Origin: Anaerolineae bacterium
GTDB taxonomy: Bacteria; Chloroflexota; Anaerolineae; DTLA01
DNA length: 38,069 nucleotides
Direction: 5' to 3'
Assembly (NCBI GenBank): GCA_029907165.1
Contig: JARYMK010000007.1
Coordinates: 1 to 38,069, forward strand
A program made the position numbers and the translations under genes. Below are positions 17,784 through 25,926 of the stretch, piece by piece. The notes under the pieces are model-generated. The model ran no database searches and was not told the DNA's origin. It worked only from the letters and a program-made list of their open reading frames with translations. Numbering within the stretch: the stretch's first letter is position 1; every line of letters starts with the position of its first letter.

Positions 17784-20663
17784 ATGCAAAAGGACAACTC
17801 CATCTGGAAGTACCTGTCAGGCCAGCGGGCCGAGCAGATCGTAACCTTTGCGATCATCCCGCTGCTGCTGGTAGCGAGCCTGCTACTCCCACCCTTCAGA
17901 GTTGTAACTCGCATCTCCGACATCGGTTGGACGGCCGTCAAGTATGACGGCGCTACCCTACAGGACCCGGACGGGACAGTCGTCAACATCCCCGCGGGGC
18001 TTCCCGGAAAGACGCTCCGGGTGCTCTTCTCGTCGGTGCCGCGCGAGCGTTTCATGGCCAGCGAGGCGGGCGAGGAACTGGCGAAGGCCGCCAGCGCCAT
18101 CCCGCAGACCATTCTGCCGCGAAGTCCACTCTACCAGTTGAAGTTCAAGCAGGCGGCGGCCGTGCCGGTAACGCTGACCATCCCCATCCCCAACGACTCC
18201 GAGCCGGTCCAGGCGCTGGATTTGTACGCGTGGACAGGCACGGCGTGGCGTTGGCTGCCGTCCATCGTCCATCCGGATGAAGACATCATCACGGCGGAAC
18301 TGCCTGAAGCGCCGTCGGCGTTCCTGGTGGCGCTGGCGCAGCCCGCGGCGAAGAAGAACGCGTCGTCGGGCCTGAGCGGCGGGAGCGCGGCGGTGGGCAT
18401 TTCGGGCGCGCAGGCCCCCAACGCGCTGGTGCCTTCGCCGGATGGCTCGGTGCAGGCCGTGTTCCGCGCCGGGGCATCGGAGGTCTCTGCGTCTCCGTGG
18501 GCCGCGATGCCCCTGCTCACCAACGTGGACGAGAAGGGCCAGGCCGACCTGGCCACGCTGGATGCCATCTTGGGCGACGAGGCGCGCATGGCCGACCACA
18601 TCGCCGCCATTGTCAAGCGGGTAACCGACGGTAAGCACGCCGGCATCACGCTGGATTACCGCGGGTTTGACGCTGGTCTGACGGCCCGCTTCAGCGACTT
18701 CGTGGGCGACCTGGCCGACGCGCTTCATCAGGCCGGGGCCTTGTTGGCTGTGCGCGTGCCTGCGCCGGTCGCCGTGGATGGCGGCTGGGACACCGGCCCC
18801 TACGACTGGGCGGCGCTGGGGCAGCGGGCCGACGTGGTGCGGTTCGCCGCGCCTGCCAACCCCAAGGCATGCATCGCGGGCGGCGCGTTGGAACAGGCAC
18901 TCGCCTGGGCCGTGAGCCAGGTGCCGCGCCAGAAACTGGCCGTGGAGTTCTGCGCCATGAGTCTGGACGTCTCGGCGGCGGGCGTGCAGCACCTGCCCAT
19001 GACCGAGGCGCTGCTGCCGCTGAGCCAGTTGGCCGTGCAAGGCGATACGGTGGAGGTGCTGCCGGGCCAGGAAGTGAAACTCAATGCCGGGCTCGGGTCC
19101 AATGCGAAACTGACGCTAGATCCCGCGACGAACGCCTATGTCTATGAGTACGCCGACGCCCAGGGCGCGAAGCACACCGTGTGGATTGACGACGGCGCGG
19201 CGCTGGCCCGCAAACTCCAGACGCTGGCCCCCTACCGCATCGGCGGCGTGTTCCTGACCGACCTCACGGGCGACCCGGCCGAGGAGCGGATGACTAGCGT
19301 GCTAGCGCAGTACGCTGCGGATCAGGCGGCGAGCGTCAAGCCCTGCGACCTGACACTGGTGTACACGGTGCAGGGCGATGGCGGCCCTCTGGCCCAGGCG
19401 ACCCGCTCGCTCCAGGACGGCGCGTACACGTTCAGCGCCGACCAGCCCGGCGAGTACGTGGTGGCCGCGGGGATTTCGCTGGACGGCGGGCGCACGGTGA
19501 GCGGGCGCGGCGATCGCGTGGAGGTGAAAGTGGTTACGCCCACGCCCATACCGACGCCCACGCCCACGCCGAAGCCCACGGCGACCCCGGCGCCGAAGGC
19601 CGTCGCGCCGGCTGCGCCCAAAGTGGGCGGGTTCTTCGGCTACGGCATCCAGGCGCACTTCATCAACCAGGGCGATCACGACCGCATCATCGGGGCCATT
19701 CACGGACTGGGGTTCTCCTGGGTCAAGCAGCAGGTGCGCTGGGAGGATTTGGAAAAGAGCAAGGGTCAGATTGACTGGGGCGAACTGGACCGCATGGTCA
19801 ACAACTGCTCCGCCAACGGGCTAAAGATCCTGCTCAGCGTCGTTACGGCCCCCGATTGGGCGCGCCCCGGCGACACCGACCGCAGCGTGGACGGCCCGCC
19901 CGCCAACCCGGATGATTACGCCAACTTCATTGGCCAGTTGGCGGCGCGATACAAAGGCAAGGTGCAGGCCTACGAGGTCTGGAACGAGCAGAACCTGTAC
20001 TACGAATGGGGCGGCCGGGGCAAGAAACTGAGCGCCGCGGCGTACATGGAACTTCTGAAGCGGGCCTACCGCGCCATCAAGGCGGTGGACCCCAACGCCA
20101 TCGTCGTCAGCGGCGCGCTCACGCCCACCGGCTGGCACGACTACGACACGGCAGTGGACGACGCCATCTACCTGGAAGAGATGTACCAGAACGGCCTGAA
20201 GAATTACAGCGACGCCATCGGCGCACACCCCAGCGGCTACAACAACCCGCCCGATGCAACCGTGGGCTACAACGACCCCAACGAGGGCGGGTGCAAGGGG
20301 CATCGCTCCTGGTTCTTCCGCGCCACCATGGAGCAGTATCGCAACGTGATGATCAAATACGGCGACGCGGGCAAGCGCATCTGGGTTACCGAGTTCGGGT
20401 GGGCGAGCACAGAGAACCTAGGTGGAGGCCCGGCGCCGGGCTACGAGTACGCCGCCAATAACACCGAGGCCGAGCAGGCGCAGTACATCGTCCGCGCCTA
20501 CCAGATGGCCAAGAACTGGGGCTTCGTCGGCGTGATGTTCCTGTGGAACCTGAACTTCGCACCGGTGGCAGGCCCGGCGGACGAGAAGGCGGCCTTCGGC
20601 ATCGTGCGGGCCGACTGGAGCCTGCGACCGGCCTACGCGGCGCTGGCCAACATGCCTAAGTAA
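17784..20663 (+). CDS. Large membrane-anchored protein: degenerate GH18-like domain plus glycoside hydrolase domain
   Basis: A 959-residue protein. A signal-anchor helix lies at about 19-37. A beta-rich part follows (40-185), then an Ala/Ser-rich linker. Residues about 240-515 resemble the GH18/YaaH barrel, with strand GITLDYRGFD (289-298); in active enzymes this motif ends in a catalytic Glu (DxxDxDxE or DFE), but here Arg293 stands in its place, so this domain is probably non-catalytic. A TPTPTP linker (about 588-605) leads to a (beta/alpha)8 clan-A hydrolase domain (about 615-959) with acid/base Glu735 in EVWNEQN and nucleophile Glu870 in WVTEFGW. The substrate is likely a beta-linked glycan but cannot be named. 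A terminator follows. Confidence 0.82.
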   Translation: MQKDNSIWKYLSGQRAEQIVTFAIIPLLLVASLLLPPFRVVTRISDIGWTAVKYDGATLQDPDGTVVNIPAGLPGKTLRVLFSSVPRERFMASEAGEELAKAASAIPQTILPRSPLYQLKFKQAAAVPVTLTIPIPNDSEPVQALDLYAWTGTAWRWLPSIVHPDEDIITAELPEAPSAFLVALAQPAAKKNASSGLSGGSAAVGISGAQAPNALVPSPDGSVQAVFRAGASEVSASPWAAMPLLTNVDEKGQADLATLDAILGDEARMADHIAAIVKRVTDGKHAGITLDYRGFDAGLTARFSDFVGDLADALHQAGALLAVRVPAPVAVDGGWDTGPYDWAALGQRADVVRFAAPANPKACIAGGALEQALAWAVSQVPRQKLAVEFCAMSLDVSAAGVQHLPMTEALLPLSQLAVQGDTVEVLPGQEVKLNAGLGSNAKLTLDPATNAYVYEYADAQGAKHTVWIDDGAALARKLQTLAPYRIGGVFLTDLTGDPAEERMTSVLAQYAADQAASVKPCDLTLVYTVQGDGGPLAQATRSLQDGAYTFSADQPGEYVVAAGISLDGGRTVSGRGDRVEVKVVTPTPIPTPTPTPKPTATPAPKAVAPAAPKVGGFFGYGIQAHFINQGDHDRIIGAIHGLGFSWVKQQVRWEDLEKSKGQIDWGELDRMVNNCSANGLKILLSVVTAPDWARPGDTDRSVDGPPANPDDYANFIGQLAARYKGKVQAYEVWNEQNLYYEWGGRGKKLSAAAYMELLKRAYRAIKAVDPNAIVVSGALTPTGWHDYDTAVDDAIYLEEMYQNGLKNYSDAIGAHPSGYNNPPDATVGYNDPNEGGCKGHRSWFFRATMEQYRNVMIKYGDAGKRIWVTEFGWASTENLGGGPAPGYEYAANNTEAEQAQYIVRAYQMAKNWGFVGVMFLWNLNFAPVAGPADEKAAFGIVRADWSLRPAYAALANMPK

Positions 20664-20693
20664 TAGAAGGGACAACCGAGCACTCACATTCGT

Positions 20694-20729
20694 GAAGCAC
20701 GGGCCGCTCCCGACCCGTGCTTCGGTTTT
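20694..20729 (+). terminator. Intrinsic terminator after the 959-residue protein gene
   Basis: GAAGCACGGG (20694-20703) and CCCGTGCTTC (20714-20723) form a perfect 10-bp stem, followed by GGTTTT. It ends the transcript that starts with the HtrA-like gene. Confidence 0.8.
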
Positions 20730-20779
20730 GCCACAGAGGACGCAGAGAGACCCGTTATTTCTCTGTGTACTCTGCGGCA
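20729..20779. repeat. CACCGCAGAG dispersed palindromic repeat, shorter copy 4
   Basis: It begins TGCCACAGAGGACGCAGAGA and ends TCTGCGGCA. It is diverged from the other three copies. Confidence 0.7.
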
Positions 20780-20830
20780 GGAGATTTCTGCTGAACCGTA
20801 GAGGGTTTCGGCACAGGAGTGCAACCGTAC

Positions 20831-22240
20831 ATGCGACGACAACGCTGGCAACCGATTGATGGGCTGGAGCCTGAACCCCCGCCCGAGACAAAATGGCTGA
20901 AGGTGGCGACCATCGCCGTCGTCTTCCTGCTCGTCCTGGCGGTGCTGTTTGCGGTCTGGGCGGTGTTCATCTACCAGCCCGCGGCCAGCGTCGCGCCGAC
21001 GCCGACGAAGACGCCGCGGCCCCCGGCAACGGCGACTCTGGCGCCGCCGACGGCCACGCCGGTGCCGCCCACGTCCACGCTGGCGTTCGCGCCGACGGAC
21101 ACATCCGCGCCCACAGCGACCCCGGCGTCCACCGATACGCCGGAGCCGACGGCCACCGTGCCCCCACCGACACCGACGCCCAAGCCCACGCGGGCTACCT
21201 TGCCGCGCATGTCCTCGCCCGACTACGGGATGCAGATATTCGGGTGGTGGCGGCCCGAGGTCGCCGACCGCGACATGGGCTACGTGCGCGACGCAGGGTT
21301 CACCTGGATCAAGCAGATATTCGCCTGGTACGACATTGAGGGCGCGGGCAAGGGCCACTACGACTGGTCCCGCAGCGACCGCATTGTCGCCCAGTCGGAG
21401 CAGTACAGACTGAAACTGCTGGTGCGCGTGGATACCGCGCCCGAATGGGCCAGGGGCAGCAACGGCCCCATGCGCGATTTCAACGACTTCGGCGATTTCC
21501 TGTACGCCATGGCCAGCCGTTACAAGGGTCTGGTGGACGCATATCAAATCTGGAACGAGCCGAACCTGTCGCGCGAATGGGGCGATCAGCCGCCCGACCC
21601 GGCCGCCTACGCGCGCATGCTGAAGGTGGCGTACACCCGCATCAAGCAGGCCGACCCGAATGCGTTTGTGGTATCGGCGGGCCTGGCCCCCACGACGCGG
21701 GATGACGCCGTCGCCATGCCCGACGAGAAGTTCGTGCGGGGGATGTACGCCGCCGGAGCCAAACCGTACTTTGATTTCTTGGGCGTGCACGGCGCGGGGT
21801 ACAAGGCTCCGCCCGAAGCCGATCCAGCCGACGTGGCCCGCGATCCGGTGCTGACCAACAACGACCCGTCGCCCGAGTCCATGAAGCGCATCTACTGCTT
21901 CCGCCACGTGGAGGACTTGCGCAAGATCATGGTGGAGGCCGGTGACGCCGACAAGCAGGTTGTCGTGCTGGAGTTCGGCTGGACAACGGACACGCGCCCC
22001 GACTCGCCCTACCGCTGGCATGCGGTGTCGGAGGAGGAGCAGGCCGACTACCTGGTGCGCGCCTACCAGTGGGCCAGGGAGCACTGGCGGCCCTGGATTG
22101 GCCTGATGAGCCTCATTTATATCGCTAACCCCGACTGGACGGAGAACGACGAGCAGTACTGGTGGGCCATCACCTACCCGTCGTGGCCCGTGCCGAAAGT
22201 GCGCCCGGCGTACGAGCGGCTGAAGGCGATGCCGAAGTAG
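20831..22240 (+). CDS. Membrane-anchored glycoside hydrolase (clan A)
   Basis: A 469-residue protein. A short cytoplasmic N-terminus is followed by a single membrane helix (about 27-50), a long Thr/Pro/Ala stalk (about 52-125) and one (beta/alpha)8 hydrolase domain. The acid/base Glu243 is in QIWNEPNL and the nucleophile Glu381 in VVLEFGW. The domain is a paralogue of the C-terminal domain of the 959-residue protein upstream: compare GFTWIKQIF with GFSWVKQQV, and the identical AMPK/NMPK ends. ATG 20831 with AGGAG 11 bases upstream is favoured over GTG 20819, which overlaps that site. It lacks the GH18-like part. Confidence 0.88.
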   Translation: MRRQRWQPIDGLEPEPPPETKWLKVATIAVVFLLVLAVLFAVWAVFIYQPAASVAPTPTKTPRPPATATLAPPTATPVPPTSTLAFAPTDTSAPTATPASTDTPEPTATVPPPTPTPKPTRATLPRMSSPDYGMQIFGWWRPEVADRDMGYVRDAGFTWIKQIFAWYDIEGAGKGHYDWSRSDRIVAQSEQYRLKLLVRVDTAPEWARGSNGPMRDFNDFGDFLYAMASRYKGLVDAYQIWNEPNLSREWGDQPPDPAAYARMLKVAYTRIKQADPNAFVVSAGLAPTTRDDAVAMPDEKFVRGMYAAGAKPYFDFLGVHGAGYKAPPEADPADVARDPVLTNNDPSPESMKRIYCFRHVEDLRKIMVEAGDADKQVVVLEFGWTTDTRPDSPYRWHAVSEEEQADYLVRAYQWAREHWRPWIGLMSLIYIANPDWTENDEQYWWAITYPSWPVPKVRPAYERLKAMPK

Positions 22241-22280
22241 CACGCTGGCCGATCACCCTAACAAGGAGACCTGGAGACTG

Positions 22281-22937
22281 ATGCACGCGATAGAACAGCA
22301 GATTGTGAATTTCCTGTACAACTTGTTCAACACCATCGGCTGGCCGGGTGTCGTGGCGGCCATGGCTATTGAGAGCGCTTGCATCCCCCTGCCCAGCGAG
22401 GTAACGATGCCCCTGGCAGGCTGGATGCTGGTGCAGGCCAAGGGGCTTTCGGCCTGGCATGTGCTCTGGGCCGCGTTCTACGGCGGACTGGGCTGCACCA
22501 TCGGCTCCATCATCACGTACTGGATCGGCGCGCTGGGCGGGCGGCCCCTGCTGGAGAAGTACGGCAAGTACGTCCTCATCTCGCGCCACGATATGGAGGT
22601 CGCCGACCGCTGGTTCGCCAAGTACGGCGAGGCGACGGCGTTCTTCTCGCGCCTGCTGCCTGTGGTGCGCACGTTCATCTCGCTGCCCCTGGGCATGGCG
22701 CGGATGAACTTCGCCAAGTTCACCGTGCTGGCTTTCGTGGGGTCTTTCATCTGGTCGGGCGCGCTGGCGTACCTGGGCTACGTGTTCGGCGAGCACTGGG
22801 TGCAGGTGCGCGAGGCGATGCGCCCGTTTGACATCCCCATTCTCATCGCGCTGGTGGCGCTGGTGGTTTGGTACATGTACAGTCACATCAAGCGTGGGCG
22901 GAAGCACCGAGAAGCCGACGCCGAACCCGCAGCGTAG
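22281..22937 (+). CDS. DedA/SNARE-associated (VTT-domain) membrane protein
   Basis: A 218-residue polytopic protein. The family marks are IESACIPLPSE (31-41), with the conserved Glu, and FFSRLLPVVRTFISLPLG (about 121-138), with two conserved Arg. DedA proteins flip phospholipids or undecaprenyl carriers in the inner membrane and affect cell envelope stability. The basic C-terminal tail (KRGRKHRE) is likely cytoplasmic. A ribosome site (AAGGAGA) lies upstream. It converges with the broken chromate transporter gene, with a hairpin between them. Confidence 0.93.
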   Translation: MHAIEQQIVNFLYNLFNTIGWPGVVAAMAIESACIPLPSEVTMPLAGWMLVQAKGLSAWHVLWAAFYGGLGCTIGSIITYWIGALGGRPLLEKYGKYVLISRHDMEVADRWFAKYGEATAFFSRLLPVVRTFISLPLGMARMNFAKFTVLAFVGSFIWSGALAYLGYVFGEHWVQVREAMRPFDIPILIALVALVVWYMYSHIKRGRKHREADAEPAA

Positions 22938-22943
22938 TAGAGA

Positions 22944-22979
22944 AACGAGCGACGCACTTTCCCCGGTGCGTCGCTCGTT
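22944..22979. terminator. Perfect 14-bp stem hairpin between convergent genes
   Basis: AACGAGCGACGCAC (22944-22957) and GTGCGTCGCTCGTT (22966-22979) enclose an 8-base loop. It sits between the DedA stop and the chromate transporter end, where a bidirectional terminator is expected. The outer bases give A/T-rich flanks (AA/TT), but there is no long U-tract. Confidence 0.65.
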
Positions 22980-22989
22980 GTCTGCGACT

Positions 22990-24140
22990 CTACCCGACCA
23001 GCAAGAACCGCAGCAATCCCACGACCGCGCCGCCTGCCACGAGCCACCACATCTCGGCTTTATAACGCAAGAGCAGCACCAGACCAGCCACCGCGATGAG
23101 CAGGGCTCACACGTCCGGTACCGATGTCCGCGCCAGCCCAATCGCGACGGCGAGAATCAGCGCGACGACGGCGGCGTTGACGCCCTTCAGGAATGCCTGG
23201 CCCAGGGACCAGTTGCGCATCTTCGGCAGGTATTTTCCCAGGAGCGCGGTGATGAAGAACGACGGTAGGAACACGGCGACCGTCGCGACCACCGCGCCGC
23301 TCCATCCACTGACCAGATAGCCGATGAACGTGGCCGACGACAGCACCGGCCCGGGCGTCATCTGGCCGACCGCGATGGCGTCCACCAACTGCCGCTGGGT
23401 GAGCCATCCCAGGCGGTTCACCACATCCTGCTGGATGAAGGCGAACAGCACCATGCCGCTCCCGAAGATCAGCGCGCCAACTTTTAGGAAGAACAGACCC
23501 AGGCCAACCAGCCGGTCATCGGCTGCCAGCGCTGCGAAGGGAAGCGTGATTGGAAGCCCGGGCGCGAAGGCCAGCATGGCTGCGCGGGGAGCCTGTGGAC
23601 GGGCGTATAGGAGAGCGCCCGCTAGCCCCGCGCCTACCAAGATAACGGCCTGATCAGCCCCCAGCAGCGAGGCGGCCAGGCACAGCGCGGCCAGCAGGGC
23701 CAGTTTCCAGTCCTTGATTGCCGACTTGCCCAGCCGATAGGTCGCCGCCAGGATGATGGCAATGATGGTCGGGTTGATGCCGTAGAAAAGAGCGCCCGCC
23801 TGCGGCAGCGAGCCATACGTTACGTAGGCCCAGGCCAGTGCGCCGGAGATTAGCGCGGCGGGCAGGATGAAGGCCGCCCCGCCCGCCAGCAGCCCAGGCC
23901 ACCCCGCCCGCAGGTAGCCGATGTGGATGGCCATCTCGGTGGCATTGGGGCCGGGGACTAGGTTCGTGGCCGAGAGCATGTCCATGAAGTACTCGCGGGT
24001 GATCCACTTGCGCTTGTGGACGACCTCGGTCTCCATGAGAGCGATGTGCGCCGCCGGCCCCCCGAACGATATCGTGCCAACTTCAGGAACAGCGCCGCCA
24101 CTTCCCACAGTCGTTGCCGCAGCGTCGCGCCCTCGGTCAT
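22990..24140 (-). pseudogene. chrA: Chromate transporter (CHR family), frameshifted and with an early stop
   Basis: The whole two-domain CHR protein can be read only across three pieces. The N-terminus (ATG 24140, MTEGATLRQRLWEVAALFLKL) is in one frame. Near 24076 one base appears to be missing, after which the continuation GTISFGGPAAHIALME is found in another frame. That frame carries the normal CHR motifs (SATNLVPGPNATEMAIHIGY; GQMTPGPVLSSATFIGYL) to TGA 23107-23109. Beyond it the same frame continues with a hydrophobic helix (ALLIAVAGLVLLLRYK) to TAG 22990-22992, the expected last helix. So it has one frameshift and one nonsense codon. Either the gene is decaying or the assembly has errors. 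It ends the ORP-like operon, 15 bases after its last intact gene. Confidence 0.88.
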
Positions 24141-24155
24141 ACGCCTCTCGCGCCG

Positions 24156-24551
24156 CTAGTGCAGCAATTCCGTGTGGTCCACGATGTTGCCGTTGGCGTA
24201 TGCAAGCACGGCGTCATCAATCCGCGCGATGTCGGTTAGTACGGGTTTGATGCCCAGCCGCCGCATGCTGTCGTAGGCCCCCCAGCCCATGCCCCGGCAC
24301 AGGAGCGCTTCGCAGTCCGAGATGGCGCTGGCCATGCGGGTGTGCTTGTCGTGGCTGGCGGGGTCGGTGCCGTGGCGCTGGCCGTGCGTTTCCCCATGCT
24401 CCTCGTGCACGAACTGGTTGTGGCCCATCTTGTCGCGCAGTTCACGGGTCACGATCTGGCCGTTCTCCACGGTCAGCACGGCGTAGTAGGGCGCGCGCCC
24501 GAAGTGCTGGCTGATGGTGATGCCATCGTCAGTAACGCAAGCGATTTTCAT
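24156..24551 (-). CDS. NifX/NafY-like (Nitro_FeMo-Co) protein with His-rich insert
   Basis: A 131-residue protein. The MKIACVTDDGITISQHFGRA start and the Gly/Cys-containing CEALLCRGMGWGAYDS segment place it in the dinitrogenase iron-molybdenum cofactor family (PF02579), the fold used by NifX, NafY and the orange protein. Between residues 44 and 70 lies an insert with seven His (H44, H49, H52, H56, H60, H67, H70) plus acidic residues, suited to binding metal. Cys80 and Cys85 lie near the usual cluster pocket. It is a paralogue of the next upstream gene. ATG 24551 trims 23 residues of non-homologous leader. Function here: probably carries a metal or Mo-containing cofactor. Confidence 0.88.
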   Translation of the reverse strand: MKIACVTDDGITISQHFGRAPYYAVLTVENGQIVTRELRDKMGHNQFVHEEHGETHGQRHGTDPASHDKHTRMASAISDCEALLCRGMGWGAYDSMRRLGIKPVLTDIARIDDAVLAYANGNIVDHTELLH

Positions 24552-24623
24552 GATGTGTGTCCTCCGAAGGAGTAGTGTAGTTATAGCCAAGAAGCCCGCG
24601 CCGACTGCGCGCGGAGGCACCTC

Positions 24624-25037
24624 CTAATGTAGCCACTCAGTGTGATCCACGATGGTGCCTGCCGCGTAGGAGTGCGCGGCCTCGTGCAAATCCTCTATGT
24701 CCGTGATGATAGGCCGGATGCCGTTGGCGGCCAGGCATTCCCTGGAAGCCCAACTCATGCCGCCCGCTAGAACCGCCTCGCAGTCGCGGATGGCTGCGGC
24801 CACAGCCTGGTGTGCCGCAGCGCCCGCTGCGCCTTCCCCGTGGCAGTCGCGCGCGGCTCCCGGGCTGCCCCGGCGCATCTCATGCGCCTCCAAGTCCAGG
24901 CTCTCGCGGCCAGGATTGGGACGCATCTGTACGTCCTGGACACGCCCGCCCTCCAAGGTCAGGACGGCAAAGTGCGCCGCCCGCCCGAAGTGCTTGCTCA
25001 CGGTCTTCCCGTCGTCTGTTACCACTGCGATCTTCAT
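24624..25037 (-). CDS. NifX/NafY-like (Nitro_FeMo-Co) protein
   Basis: A 137-residue paralogue of the 24156 gene. It begins MKIAVVTDDGKTVSKHFGRA and ends IVDHTEWLH, the same tail as its partner (IVDHTELLH). The middle insert has fewer His but includes Cys, His and Gly (RDCHGEGAAGAAAHQA). CEAVLAGGMSW matches the cofactor-binding region. Its ATG overlaps the PadR stop by 4 bases. Two near-identical cofactor-carrier genes in a row suggest a heteromeric pair or separate metals; that is inference. Confidence 0.88.
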   Translation of the reverse strand: MKIAVVTDDGKTVSKHFGRAAHFAVLTLEGGRVQDVQMRPNPGRESLDLEAHEMRRGSPGAARDCHGEGAAGAAAHQAVAAAIRDCEAVLAGGMSWASRECLAANGIRPIITDIEDLHEAAHSYAAGTIVDHTEWLH

Positions 25038-25480
25038 TTCGTGTCCCTCCTTTCAGGGGGCTCGTCCGATTCGTGAAACTCGCCCTGCCCGTTCTCCATG
25101 TGGTGGTCGTAAGCGTCCAGGAATCGGTGCAGGATGCGGTCGGTGGCTCGCAGTTCCTCTACCCATGCCTTTAGGTGCTCATCGCCTGCGTCGGTTAGCC
25201 GGTACACGCGGCGGGGCGGCCCTGCGGTCTCCTCGGTCTCCCACTCCGAAGCAATCATGCCCGCTTGTTCCAGGTCGCGTAGGATGCGGTACACGACGCT
25301 CTGGTCTGTCGGATAGGCGTCCAGGCCGAGTTTGGCCAGCCCCTCCAGAAGGCCATAGCCATGCGTCGGCCGGTCGTGGAGCAGGAGCAGCACCGCAGGC
25401 TCAATGAAGCGGCGAATGCGCCGTGGACGCACTTCATCGCCGTCGCACGGCGGTCCCTGACATCGGCAGCGTTCGCGCAT
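25034..25480 (-). CDS. PadR-family transcriptional regulator with N-terminal Cys motif
   Basis: A 148-residue protein. The winged-helix domain reads FIEPAVLLLLHDRPTHGYGL, then VVYRILRDLEQAGMI and PPRRVYRLTDAG, the hallmarks of PadR (PF03551). A C-terminal helix for dimerisation and a charged tail follow. The first twelve residues contain Cys5, Cys7 and Cys12 (MRERCRCQGPPC), unusual for PadR and suited to sensing metal or redox state. It lies inside the operon and may control it through the palindromes at 31332-31368. AGGAG and GGGAC precede ATG 25480. The stop overlaps the next gene by 4 bases. Confidence 0.9.
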   Translation of the reverse strand: MRERCRCQGPPCDGDEVRPRRIRRFIEPAVLLLLHDRPTHGYGLLEGLAKLGLDAYPTDQSVVYRILRDLEQAGMIASEWETEETAGPPRRVYRLTDAGDEHLKAWVEELRATDRILHRFLDAYDHHMENGQGEFHESDEPPERRDTK

Positions 25481-25498
25481 GTCCCTTTTCTCCTGCGG

Positions 25499-25717
25499 CT
25501 ACGCGGCGCTCGGGATGTCCCGCATGGCAGCGGCCAGCGCCTGGTTGGCCTGCTCCAGCGCCGCGGCAGCCTCGCGGATGCGCTGCGCCGCTACGGTCTG
25601 GCCAGCCGCTTCGGCCCGCTGCGCCCACTGGCGGAACTCCTCCGCGTGCTCGGCGTTGTGCTCGGCCCAATGGGGCAGCAGAACCGCCAGTTTTTTCAAG
25701 TCATCCTTCTCGCTCAT
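25499..25717 (-). CDS. Small helical protein with His-bearing helix, unknown family
   Basis: A 72-residue, all-helical, Ala/Glu/Gln-rich protein with no signal peptide. The first helix contains LLPHWAEHNAEHAEEF, in which His16, His20 and His24 are four residues apart and would fall on one face, a likely metal site. It starts inside the CooT-like gene, overlapping by 17 bases, behind GGAGGAGG, so the two are translated together. I do not recognise a characterised family. Its neighbour makes a nickel-related role possible. Confidence 0.72.
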   Translation of the reverse strand: MSEKDDLKKLAVLLPHWAEHNAEHAEEFRQWAQRAEAAGQTVAAQRIREAAAALEQANQALAAAMRDIPSAA

Positions 25718-25922
25718 CGTCTTCTCCGACCTCCTCCGAAGGCTCCAGCGTTACGGTGTGCTTCAGGAAGTCTATCTGTCGCACCCGCGCGCGCAGGGTC
25801 TGGGGCGCGTCAAAGAAACTGCGGATGCGCACCTCGTCGCCGTCGGCTTCCAGCGCGATGACGTCGCGCATGATTTCCCGCTTCTCCTCGCCGTGCATCA
25901 GGAACACGATAGCCTGACACAT
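25701..25922 (-). CDS. cooT: CooT-like nickel-binding protein
   Basis: A 73-residue protein. MCQAIVFL with Cys2, then a KREIMRDVIALEADGDEVRI segment and VRQIDFLKHTVTLEP, agree with the CooT family (PF10133). CooT from CO-oxidising bacteria binds Ni through the N-terminal Cys2 and helps mature CO dehydrogenase; family members occur more widely in anaerobes. No CODH gene lies in this window. ATG 25922 is chosen because Cys2 must be near the N-terminus and GGGAGGTAA, which contains the stop of the preceding gene, lies just before it. The tail is acidic. Confidence 0.82.
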   Translation of the reverse strand: MCQAIVFLMHGEEKREIMRDVIALEADGDEVRIRSFFDAPQTLRARVRQIDFLKHTVTLEPSEEVGEDDEREG

Positions 25923-25926
25923 GGGT

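Noticed and set aside
20684-22243. A 519-codon minus-strand frame opposite the glycoside hydrolase
   Set aside because: Shadow of the 20831-22240 gene; its long Gly/Arg run is the complement of the Thr/Pro-Ala stalk.
23107-23109. TGA as a selenocysteine codon in the chromate transporter
   Set aside because: No SECIS-like hairpin is evident just downstream, the CHR family has no known selenoproteins, and the gene is already frameshifted, so decay or sequence error is simpler.
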